Origin: Gyrodactylus bullatarudis
Lineage: Eukaryota > Platyhelminthes > Monogenea > Gyrodactylidea > Gyrodactylidae
Reading direction: 5' to 3'
DNA length: 64,000 nucleotides
Assembly (NCBI GenBank): GCA_012064415.1
Contig: SSNU01000223.1
Span: 124,001 to 188,000 of the forward strand
Shown here piece after piece: positions 49,201-61,200 of this stretch (positions are counted from its first letter, which is position 1; each line of letters begins with the position of its first letter). The notes below the pieces were generated by a model. That model ran no database searches, was not told where the DNA came from, and was given only the letters and a program-made list of their open reading frames with translations. The translations under genes were made by a program, and so were the position numbers.

Positions 49201-52200
49201 TTCAAATCTTTGAAATCGATAAAAATTTTGGATTTGAAAGTTGAAAAAGTGGAAATTTGTAACATTTCCGAAATTGGTTAGATAAAATTTTCTTCGGAAA
49301 TTTTTTTTGTATTCAAAACTAATCAGCTCATTTCATAGTGGAATCCAAAAAATAAATTTTTTCCTGACTTTCTGGATAAAAATATTGAGTTTTTTGTAAA
49401 AATAAGAAATTCTCATCTTCATGTCAGTTAGGTTTAGTTAGATTTCATATGGAGATAGTAATAATCTGTGACCCCAATTAACTAGTAGGTTAATTGTCGA
49501 AATTCGAAACACCGTTCACAAAAATATGGGAATTTTTTGGGTCCACGCTAAAATCCCGCCTTTTTTACCTTGTTTCTTAGTCAATCTTAATTAAGCTTAT
49601 AATAGTACGAATTACTCACGAAAGTTGAAACTAAAAAGATATCATTTCCATTTTCATATTGATCAGGTAGTTCTTTACTCGATGATAACTCATTGCAAAA
49701 AGCAAATTATCGAAAATCAAATTATGTAATTGACTAAAGTTCAGGAAGGTTGAAATCTTTATCGAAAAAGTTTTTATTAGCTCAATATTTCCCGCAAATT
49801 TCTATTATTTTACATCATGTCAGAGCTTCTTGAGACAGATTTTTCTATCAATTTCAGATTGTTGGATATCAAAATGCAACCTTCACTATTGAAACACAAG
49901 ACGATCGAGGTAAGTGACAACGAACATTAATTAAATTATTTTTTTATGAATTTTGTACAGTTTAAACTAGAGAGTAAAATTTTGTTTTATAAAGTGAGTT
50001 TTTAACACACGATATATTTCGTAGCAATATATCACCATTCGATATATTGTATTATGATACATTAAAAAAAACTACTACGATGTATACTTGTTGAGTTCTT
50101 AGATGAGACATAGTGAACACACGTTTTCGGGTATTAGGGAAAGTTATATTTATTAACAATTAAAACAATAATCTCTATGAGCCAAATTCTATAAAACATA
50201 TTTGTTTAAATAATATTTGGCTCGGATATAAATATGAAATAGTATTCGGGATTATGCTTCTCAACAATACTATTTTCATGATATATATGTTACAGTATAA
50301 CCTTTAATTCAGTATGTTTATAAATAAAATAGTATAAGTTTTGAGCCAGTACGAAATTAGTTTATCCTTTGAATTCTTTCTCAAAATTTTTAATTAATTT
50401 ACTCTCAAGATACAATCTGTCTTAAATTCTATTCTCTCTAATACATTTTAATACATGTTTCTGATTTAAAAAATTAAATCCATTTGTATCAAAAATTAAA
50501 AATATTTTCAATTTTTTCGAACATGGCATAGAATGATGACATTTCGAGTTATACAGTTCACCTTTTTTTACACTAACATTGGGTGGTCTGACACGATTTT
50601 GTACAGTTGCATTTTTGCATACCCTTGACCAGAACCAAGGGAAGAATCGATTGCTGCGCCTCGAACAGAAATATCTTTTCTCGATACTTCTTCTGGGTTA
50701 ATGAAATTTTCATTCAATACTTCAAATTGTCCTGAAGTGAATCTACGATCAATAATGCCCCTTCTTGTCCCGATTTTGTAGGTACAATTATCTTCCGTGA
50801 CAACACCAATGATCATGTATCATGATATATCCAGGATCCCCTCGGGCTCGATCGAATTCAGGTAACAAATGAAATCAAAACTATAAAGAAAGTGTCTGAA
50901 AGTTTTAATTGGCCATTTTTGAAGGGTTGGGCCATGAAGTATTTCATGTATTTTTAGAGAAAGAATACTCTAAAGGCTTGATTATAAAAATCCCAGTGAA
51001 ATAGGATTGAAATCAAATATAAAATCAGGTTTGTACAAAAGTTTAATCCAAAAATTTGCAATAAATTTACAATTCCTCTCTGAAAATCAATTCTAGTCAA
51101 TAATAAAATACAAAATAACTCTAGATATGAATTGTATCTTGAGAGTAAATTAATTAAAAATTTTGAGAAAGAATTCAAAGGATAAACTAATTTCGTACTG
51201 GCTCAAAACTTAATATTAATCTCACTTTTTTTTTTGAACTTGGAATATTGTTCATAAGGATCTTCATTGAAATCTTCCTGTTCATCATCATCAATTTGAG
51301 GCTTTGAATTTTCAAATAAGTAAGAAAAATTATCCCGCATGAAAGAAATGAAATTGTCTTTAGTTATCACGATTTTTTTGCTTGCTGACCCTGGATTCAA
51401 ATAGTGTGCAGCTTTTAATATGTTATCTATTTGATCTTTAAAAAATCTGTCTTTAAGTTGCATTAAAAAGTTTGTAAAAAATATTTTACTCGTTCTATTG
51501 ATGGAGTTTTTTCTTGCGATTTCCGTTCCTCCTATTAATATGTCAATACATTCAACAACTTTTGATATCGAAACGGAATTTTCAGCAGACAGCATTTCAG
51601 AAATATCTTTAACTTTTGATAGTGTTGGGTTTATTTCTTGAATAGTTTTCAACTCATTTTCATCAAATTCTAATTCCATTAGATTTGTATTTTCTTTGAA
51701 GGAGGAGAAAATATTCTTGTAGAATAAGAAACATTCAAAAAGCTCGAAATGTGAGTTCCATCGTGTTTTGGAAATTGATGGTACTTCTCTAAGGAAAGTT
51801 AATTCACTATCTTATCTTCAAAGCCTTGATATAACTCTGTTAATTTCTTGCAAGCAAAAGTAACAGCACTTTTAATATTATATTTTGGTAAATATTTTGA
51901 AAAAAAAATTTCCACTGTGCTCTTCAACAATGGAGAATGGATGGTTTCCGCATACTACTGCTCTCAGTAAATCCATATCAAATTCATTTTGTTCTATTGA
52001 ATTTATTTGAAATTTTTTGGATTTAATTTCAAGGTCATTTAGAGAATCATCATTTATCGATCAAAAAATGGGTCAGTGGCAGGATAAGTAAATCAAAAAA
52101 TTTTTACAATATATATTTTTCATGAGATCATACCCAAAAATTTCGTCCAATCAAAGTGGAGAAAAGTATTTTAATTAATACAGAAAAATTATTTTTATTG

Positions 52201-55200
52201 GAACACGAGTAATTACTAGTACCCCCCCCCCTAATTAAGTATTATTTATCTCGACCAATCAGAATGCAGCAAGTGATTTCTATACATTTAGATGGGAAAA
52301 TAAGTTAGTTTTTGTGAAAATGGGAAAATTCACTGTTTTCAGGGAAAAAATGAGTGCACATTTTAAAACCCCTGTTCATCATTGGAGAGGAAAAGACAAC
52401 AAATTGTTGAGTATATACGAGAAAATGTATTTGGTAAAATTATGTCAATTACAAAAAGTGAGATAGTTTTTGAAGGAAGAAAAGACAGAAGAAACTCTTT
52501 GAAACTTAGATTGGACACATATAGATTTACGATTTGAACATAAAACCAAAAGCGAATCCCATAAGAATCAACAGAAATACTTACTGAAACTCCGTCATTG
52601 AAACTTGATCAAACGTTGAGCTGCATGGTTAGAAAGTCGACAATCAAAGACATCGGTGCTCATTCCTGAAAATCTTCCTTCTTTTACTTAAAACTTAAAC
52701 TTATAACTTACTTACACGGGTTATTAGTAATTACTCGTGTTCCAATAAAAATAAGATGTTCCAATAAAAATAATTTTTCTGTAGGATTTTTTGATCAATG
52801 ATCAAAAAAAATAAAAAATAAGAAGAAACTTAATTAAAACTCCTTCTTTTGCTGAAAAGCTGAATAATAAGGGTATGATCTTATGAAAGTATTAAACTCT
52901 AGAAAGTTTTTGATTTACTTTTCCAATCACTGACGATTTTTTATTTTAAAAAATCAAGAATATTTTCAAAGGGATTTTAAAACTTAATCAATATCGTAAA
53001 ATTTCTAAATCGCATTCGTAAAAAACCTTCCTCTCATACTAAGCTGGAAATGCCCTCCTTTTTAGGGGCTTTAGTTATTAATCCTCTGGATCTTTTTACT
53101 TCGGAATAATAATAGTATTTCTACCTTTTCAGTTTTAAATTATTCAAGTTTATTCTCTGCTTGCGTGAGAGAAACTAAATACAATGCTAGCAATAATACG
53201 ACAAAATTAGATTTCTATCCAAATTTCATACAACATCTCCAATTTGGATCCATTTGTATTGATAGAATATAAAAATATCACTTTTTCTCAAAATGATTCT
53301 GTCTCTATTCCATTGACCAATGATATTCAAGAAGACCAATGAAATTCTTATTGGTCCAGATTTGAATTAGGCTTTCGAAATTATACGAAAAAAGAAAAGA
53401 ATTTTATGTTTTCTACTCTTTCGCACTGATTGTATACTGTAGCATACAAATTTGAGTTTAAATCCCCCACCTCTGGTCTTGAAAGTAAGTTTTGCGTTAT
53501 CAATAATCTGTTTTTTGTTTAAATTTTTATTTAATTTTGAATACACTAATGGGAATAAAAAATATGAATAGAAAATTGAAGAGAGTTTAAATTACAAGCG
53601 TCTCATTCAGTACAAGTTTGATAAATTGCTTTTGAAAAATTTTGGTTATTCATGTTACAATCAATGTGGAAACTTCCCTCAGTGTATACTATACACTGAC
53701 CGTCAGTGTGTACACTGATTTTGAGTGAATACATTAATGTGGAAACTAATCTATTTCTCACCTAGAAAAAGATTCTAGGATAGAATATTTAATTATTAAT
53801 TAAATTATGGAAGAATATAAGCATTATTTATTAATGAACTATGATGGCACCTAGAGTGACACAAAACATTATCCCTTCGACATTTGCATCATTTGCTTTT
53901 ATAGCCTGTTGAGCATTCGCATCGAAGCATACTATAATCTCTGCTGTTTGATCCTAATTTCACTTCAGATCTTATATTGCATATGTCGCTGATATAAAAA
54001 TTCCCCCAGAATACTCAACTGCACTCTTGAAAATAAGTTTTAGATTACTTCAACTTTGGTTTCTATCTAGTAAAGACTATTGAGGTCTTTGTTAGTGATG
54101 AAATCGATTGTAAAATATACAAATTAGTCCCTACTGTTATGATTAATGACTCATTACTAATGAGTAATCAACTGACTTGTCAACTTTTGGAGAAATCCAG
54201 TCAGTATTTGAGATCAAAATCAGACAAAAAATCCAGATGTTTTGAAAGACTAACATAATTATTTTTTCCTCGATTAGAATCTGAAGAGTCCCGGCGTTAT
54301 CAAAGGAAAAAGAAGCATTTCTGTCTCAAGGGTGAGATGAAGGTAATTCACGACTGGAACTGTATCCTTTTCATCGGAGTCCCAAAGTAAGAACCATCTC
54401 TATGAATCCTTTTATGATTTGAGTTCCTCTTTTGTTATATGAATCTTTTCAGCATTAAGCCTCTTTTTGTAAAATGTAATTAAGTTGGGAATCTATGATT
54501 TTTACGAAAACCTCGATTTTTTTATCAAAAATTCGAATATATATTGATATTTTGAAGAAAAATAGTTCTGAAAAAAAAATTTTTAAGAAAAATATGGTAA
54601 TTTTTCAAATCTAGTTTTTTCGAATTTTGAACTGAAAGTTTTTTATTGATTTCAAAGTGAAAGAGTGATCAAAATAAGACAAGAAACCCAACTGCTGAAA
54701 GACAACTGCTGAATCTGTTCTATTGCATAGCTTGGTTGTCGTTTCGAAGTCGAATTTCGATTTTTTGATCATTTTTAATACTTGAAAATTGATGAAATTT
54801 CGACAATATTTCGAAAATTTGTCGGCGATATTTGGCTTTTTTTCTTATTTTGATCCCTCTGTCACTTTGAAATGAAAAGAAAATTTTAATTCAGAAAAAT
54901 TGGATTTTGACGCCAAATCAAAATTTGAAAAATGACCATATTTTTCATTAAAAAAGATTTTTTCAGAATCGTAAAAGAAGGATTCCAAAGAATCTTTAAC
55001 ATATTCGAATTTTTGGTGAAAAATACGAGGTTTTCGTAAAAAATAGATACCCAACTTTATTTTAGTTCTTGTTTTGAAAACTTATTTTCTGGGGTTGTAG
55101 GATGATAACTTACGAATGACAAAAAACAAAACAGCATAAATCAGACCTCGATGAAAATTTAAAATCTTGACAGACTTTGGGTAGAAAATTTTTATGCTAT

Positions 55201-58200
55201 TGTAGTTTACAGTCTTATTATTGTGACCCCACTTAGCTAAAATGGTTTTAATTCCAACATTGAAGTATTATTCGCGGGGTTTTTGGATATTCGTGATACT
55301 TAAACAAGTTATATATTTTAAATTTTGTTCTGGTTTAAAAAATCTCATTTGAAAATAACAATTCTTTAACCCGCGCGAACAAATTTTGTATCAATTTTAT
55401 GATAATTATAATTGAAAAAATTAACTTTTTTGAGCAATCTACACCTAGTTAATATGAAGATGGGAATTTATGATTTTCACAAAATTCTCATTTTTTCATT
55501 AAAATCTTGAATTTGATCAAGACCACATTCAAGATATGGAGAAAATTCTTTTTGAAAAAATCAATTTTTTATGGCAGATTTGAAATCTTAGCGCCAAATT
55601 CCCATTTTTTTGAACTTTGAGTTGAAATTTTTTACTGATTTCAAAGTGAGAGAGTCATCAAAAATTGATTTCTAGGATCACAATTAGACAATTTTTTCTC
55701 CATATCGTGAATGTGGACCTCATGATTTGAATTTCAAAAAATCTTGATCAAGTTCGATGTTTTGATTAAAAAATGAGAATTTCGCTCTATGATTTCATCA
55801 CCCAGAAAGATGTTCGAGAAAAAAAATTTGTATTTCCCTATTAATTAGCCTTTGTAGTTCCTGGAATTGTTTTTTTGCTTGATACATGACTCTACTCTCC
55901 ATATTTCATGGCGTCAAATCAGAGAACGAAAAGCAATTTCTGTTTAGGATGAAATTTGGCCAACGTGAAATTTAACTAAGAAACTTTGAAAAAAAGCTGT
56001 ATAACATGAAAAAGGTTGGAATTTTTCCATCTTTTTCTTATAAAAATTTATCTTTTCTATAGAAATTCTTTCGATTTGATAAAGGGAAAGATAAAAATGA
56101 ATTTCTCAAGCAAGAGTTTTATGCCTGAATTACATTTTATCTACTGGGAAAAGAATAAATCTCCTTCCTAAAATGCATTTCTTGTTCTCATTTCAGGACC
56201 AAATTCATGTCGATTTATGAATTTTTTTCCTAAACTCAAAATCCTGTTCTCTCAAATATATATTTTTTGTATTTTCTACTGTGTGAAATAATACCAAGTG
56301 AGTAGAATTTTCTTTTTCGGGTTGTCAAATATGTCGTCATTTGGTTGACACATTATAATTTAGTCGGAATTATACAGAAAAGTTAATCAGTAGGCAATTT
56401 TGAAGAGGAAATTAAAATTATTCTTACAATTGATTCGTGAGAAACCCTATTTAATTCAATATGTTTTACGTAAGATTCTTTCACACAATAGACAACGAAA
56501 ACAAAAATAGTCGTAGAGATTTTAGAAAACAGGGCATAAGTATAGCAGGCGTTACACAACAAGCGCACGAAAAAATTGCGGTGAGACCAACGAGATTAAA
56601 GGTTAGGGCTATGTTTTTTGAAACAAAATATACTTGAGTCTATTAAAATAGAATTATGAAATCTAAAATTTAGGTTCTTTAATCAATGTTAAAAACCTAG
56701 CTTTGAAATGCAAAGGAAGTTTTATTAAGTAAAATTTCTATAATACAAACTTTTATTGAAAAGAGTCGAATTCAACTTAGCGAGTCAAAGACGATGCCTG
56801 ACTATGTCGTGTGCCTGGCAAATGTCGGGACCGAGATCAATTTAAATCCGTTATGTCGGCTCGCCTGGCAAATTATACAAAGAGGATTTGGTCTTCTTAG
56901 AGTAGTCCAACATCTTCAAATAAGCTAATTTTTAAATTTAATTCAATTATAATGTCGTAATCTTCTATAATATTGCGAAACCCAAAGCTTCATGATGATA
57001 TTCAGCATAATTTTCTCCAGTAGATTTATAAAGTTTCAATTATTCGAATAAAATTAAAACAAAATTCATTCTTGAATAAATATTTTTCTTTTACTGAAGC
57101 GGTATTTTTTGTGTAACGCCTACTATACTATTCCCGAAAACAGATCATTGTAGTGCGAGAATCTACTTCTCATTTTCAGATCATTTTTGAAAAATTGAAC
57201 AATGATAATTGATTTCTTTGATTAATTTTGTTCATCTAAAGGAGATATGTAGTGGTTGCAAAAACAATACGTTCACTTATTCAATCGGAATAAATTTTTT
57301 TGTGAATTTTCGAATTATTCATGCTTCGAAAAGATAATAATTAACTTGTCTAACAATTGAATACTGAATGAACATTAAAATCCAAGCAAACACCAAGGGA
57401 TCCCAAGATTTACCAAGTTTACTTCCAACTAGTCAGACCAAATTTTGCAGTTGAATAACTGAAAATTAAACAAAATGACAGGAATAGATATCCTTCCAAT
57501 CTCCTATTATAGGAAAATATATCAAAATGATGGATACAAAATTTTCTTATTTTATTGATTTTTAAAATTTTGCCATTTTTCACAGGCATTTTATTCTCAA
57601 ATTATTATTTATATAAATATTTTCTCTCTGGCACTACTATGTTAATGATATATTTTAAGATATGAACATGATTTTAGGCCAAAATTGTTTTAGCTTACGA
57701 AATCAATATAAAATAAGATTAATACACTCATCTTCTTATTTTCCCAATCACTAGATTGATTCATTTCAAACGAATAGTTAATCTCTTACAAAACATGATT
57801 TAAGTTGATTAGATAAAAACTGATGGTTAAAGATATGGTCGAACAGTCAGGAACCATTCAAGTTAAGACAAACAACAACTATTTAAAGATAATTGCTATG
57901 AAGTTGGGAATCTCGATTTTTTCATCAAGAATTCGAATATATTTATAAGGCTTTCTAGAATCCTACTCATGTTTCCCTTTTTCCACCATTTGAAGAAAAA
58001 TATTTTTATGAAAAATATGGTATTTTTTAAATTTATTTTTTCGATTTCGCGCCAAAATCCCATTTTTTCGAATTTTGAACTGAAAGTTTTTTATTGATTG
58101 GAATGTTTGAGGGTGATCAAAAGAGTTATTTCAAGATTAAGATTAGACAAAAAATTAATTCAACAGAATCGAATATCTTTTTTTTTCTTGTATAATAAAT

Positions 58201-61200
58201 TATCTAAAATTTTCTATTTGAAGGTTTAAAAAAAAATTGATCGATAAAATTATTGGAGACACTAGTTATAACTTATGTTGTAGGTAACTATTCATTACAC
58301 TTATTATTAGTCTAAGATAATAATAAGTTCATCCAAGATAATAATTTACAAATCATGAAAGAAATAGTTAAAGTTCAAGAAATTGAATAAAATGTAAACT
58401 GAAAAAACATCAAAACCCTCCAATAAATAGCAACAGTGGAGAGAAAAGTGAAAAAGCTCACATTGGCCAAGGTAGTTGAAGATTATAGGAATAGTTCTCT
58501 TGAACACATAGATTAGGTTTATATAGGTTAATAAGAAATTTTTCTTTCACCCATACATCTATGCTGTCGTCATTAGGGTTTTTGTATAAAACAGAAAAAA
58601 TCTTCTCTAACCTTGCTTATGAGTTTAGAACCAAACGAAAATATTCTTGATAAAGTTCGGCAATATTATCGTTCAAAAGAAAAATTAGAAATTGAAGCTG
58701 TATGATCTTCTTGTCTAAGGTGCCTAGTAACCGCAGTATCCTTCTTCAGATGATCCTCCGCTCGTGTAGATAATTTCCTAATAGTTCTACTTATATATGA
58801 GGCTCCATAATCACATTGAAAACTAATTGTACAAGTTAATAAAAACATTCTCTTTTACCCATACATCTATGCTGTCATTCTCAGAATTTTATATCCTGGA
58901 AGAAATAGATGTTAAGATGATTCCCATATTACTGAAATGATTAAAAGGCCAGAATATTCGATCATTAATAAAAGCGACCCATATTCGTTATGTCCTTGTA
59001 AATTCGGTCGCATAAGTGACAGAAAATGTTTCAAATGTAAAAACCACCATTCTGTATAATTTGTAACAAATACTGAATATAAAATCTTTATTAAAGTAAC
59101 GATACTTTAATATCTTTAATTATGGATTAAAAATCTTTCAGTTTGTCATTGTATTTGCAATTTTGTCGATTTCAATGCTGAAATGTTTTTGATGAATAAT
59201 ATTTTCAGTATTTCAGATATAAAAACCCTTTTGGATAAAGGCCTCTATGTGAATGATTTGAGCATGCATGATTCAAGCAGGGAAATGGTCCTAGCTGGCA
59301 CACAGCGTTCAGCTGAACTCAAACTCGCCTTGGCCCATGAAATGGAAAAAAGTCGTCAATTGGAAATAAGCATGAGGAAGTTGGATATTGAAATGAAGAA
59401 AACTGATGAGTTGCTATATCAAATGATACCAAAGTCTGTTGCTGATCTCCTGCGCCATGGCGCTGATCCTTTATCAACCTGCCAAGTAAGTAGGACATTA
59501 TTTCTTCTGCTCTTATTCCCTTGGAAATAATTCAAATTTTCATTATAACACAGTCTTGCATGGGAAAATTCTACTCAATGATATTTTCCAGTTTCGTAGA
59601 GAATATTTCGCTGATTTTAGATTTGTACTTCTTTGATTAAGTTTTTTTAATATATTTTTGGCTTTGTTGAAAATTTATAGCTTTTTTTAGATTACCATAA
59701 TCTGGATCGTTAGGGTGTAAGCCTTGTCGATTAGAGTTAGCCAGTGGGGAGATCTTGATTAGCGTAATAGTTTTAAGTTCTCTTTTAAGCTATAAAGAAT
59801 TTTTCGTGGATTTCATCTCAGTCTGATATGTTGATGACAGAAGGCGTGTAAATCTATTGCATGCAGTTTGTATTTTCCGAGACCATTTGTCACATTCAGG
59901 GTTCCAGATTGCAGAACAGTATTCAATTACTGGTCTCACATATACTTTGAATATGCTGTCAGTCTTTATGCATTTGTGGATGTGAATGAGTCAGTAGAGG
60001 TAGATCGAATTTCGTTAATTCGCAACATAGCAATCAACGAGTATTAACTAGAGATTATTTATACTCAAATGCGTTAGGAAAACTTTATTTCAGTCTATAT
60101 CATTCTTTCTTCACAATATTATTTCATTTTTAGTTTTCAATAAGAATTCGAAATGCGCAATGTTGACTCGATAACATTTTAACAATTTAATTAAAACTTT
60201 TTACTAATTATTTCTTTAACTGAACTAAAATTAACTAAAAATAAATTTGAACTAATTTGAAAATAATATTTTTAATTGTAGATAGATCGAAGATATTCGG
60301 ATAACCAGTTCTTGTCTTTGTCGATTGCTTGGTTATGTCTTCAGGGATTGTTCTAAAAAGAAATTAAATTAAATGTTGATTGAGAATAAATGTATTTTAT
60401 GTAACTTTCCTTGTGCTGTGATTTTCATCGCCTAACTGCTGCATCTAAGAATTGATTTGAGTCAGCCAATGAATTTTTTAGTAATCACTTTGTAGTGATC
60501 AACAAAATCAAGTTTCCATGAATAAGTAATCCCAAGGTCTTGTAGTTTTAGGATGAATTTTATCTTGGTTGATGTAGATATTTAAATCTGTGATCATTGA
60601 TTCATTTGGAGTCGAGTAGAATGATTTGTCTATGTTGGGAGAGAATCCGAAGCTCTTTAATTTGTTGATAATAGTTGATATTTCTGAATTTATAATGTTT
60701 ATGCTATAGGTTCCATCAAAATCAAAGACTATTTTAAAGCCGTGGGCATAATTAAAAATTTTAAATGAGGAAGGTTGAATATCAGCAAATACGATATTGA
60801 AAAGTAGTGGTCCAACTCTAGATCCTTGAGAGACTCCTGATTTGATTATTTGAAAATTTGATCTTTGACCATTGCATTCAACAAATTGATTCCTATTTAA
60901 TGAGATAGTTTTCCAGATAGTTTGAAAATTTACAGCAGATACCTTGTTTATGACAGGATATAAAGTTTCGGTATTAAATTTTTTTATGATGATGGTGTAA
61001 ACTTCACAATAAAAGCTTCTCATAATCTATTTAATGTTGAAGTTTGATAACACAGGGGGTCATAAAAAATTCAAAAAAGATAAAAGGGTATATTAAACTA
61101 ATTCTGGTGTAAAATTTTGTGCTGATCCCGAATCTGTGCTCAGATCAGAAAAAATCGCTATAATTTCTGAGATTGTGGGAAAAAACGAAATTTCCGAAAA

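Larger units (their letters stand above)
44131..49857 (+). other. Intron 1 of the guanylate cyclase gene
   Basis: 5.7 kb. Contents: one arm of foldback family C (about 44287-44390), AT-rich unassigned DNA (44400-46650), a composite inverted-repeat element with a Penelope-like fragment (46659-47974), and two family A foldbacks in a row (47975-48655 and 48716-49436). No other gene. Confidence 0.7.
49910..54277 (+). other. Intron 2 of the guanylate cyclase gene
   Basis: 4.4 kb. Contents: an inverted-repeat unit with an integrase fragment (50336-51212), a hAT transposase relic (51203-52050), a decayed Penelope-like piece interrupted by a small foldback (52120-52900), and a short palindromic cluster (53679-53718). 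The rest is unassigned AT-rich DNA, including a run of ten C at about 52222-52231. Confidence 0.65.
54387..59208 (+). other. Intron 3 of the guanylate cyclase gene
   Basis: 4.8 kb. Contents: family B foldbacks (54478-55066, 55446-55795 and a partial at 57896-58180), a 591-bp TIR element (56539-57129) and a Penelope-like GIY-YIG fragment (58528-58879). No other gene. Confidence 0.65.

Noticed and set aside
50826..50860. BamHI-EcoRI-like string (GGATCCCCTCGGGCTCGATC then GAATTC) resembling a cloning-vector linker
   Set aside because: It lies in frame with the integrase fragment ([12 protein letters not shown]) and differs from known polylinkers, so it is native relic sequence rather than vector contamination.
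53400..53475. GAGTTTAAATCCCCCA resembling a tRNA T-loop/B-box
   Set aside because: No A-box at the right distance and no pairing ends.
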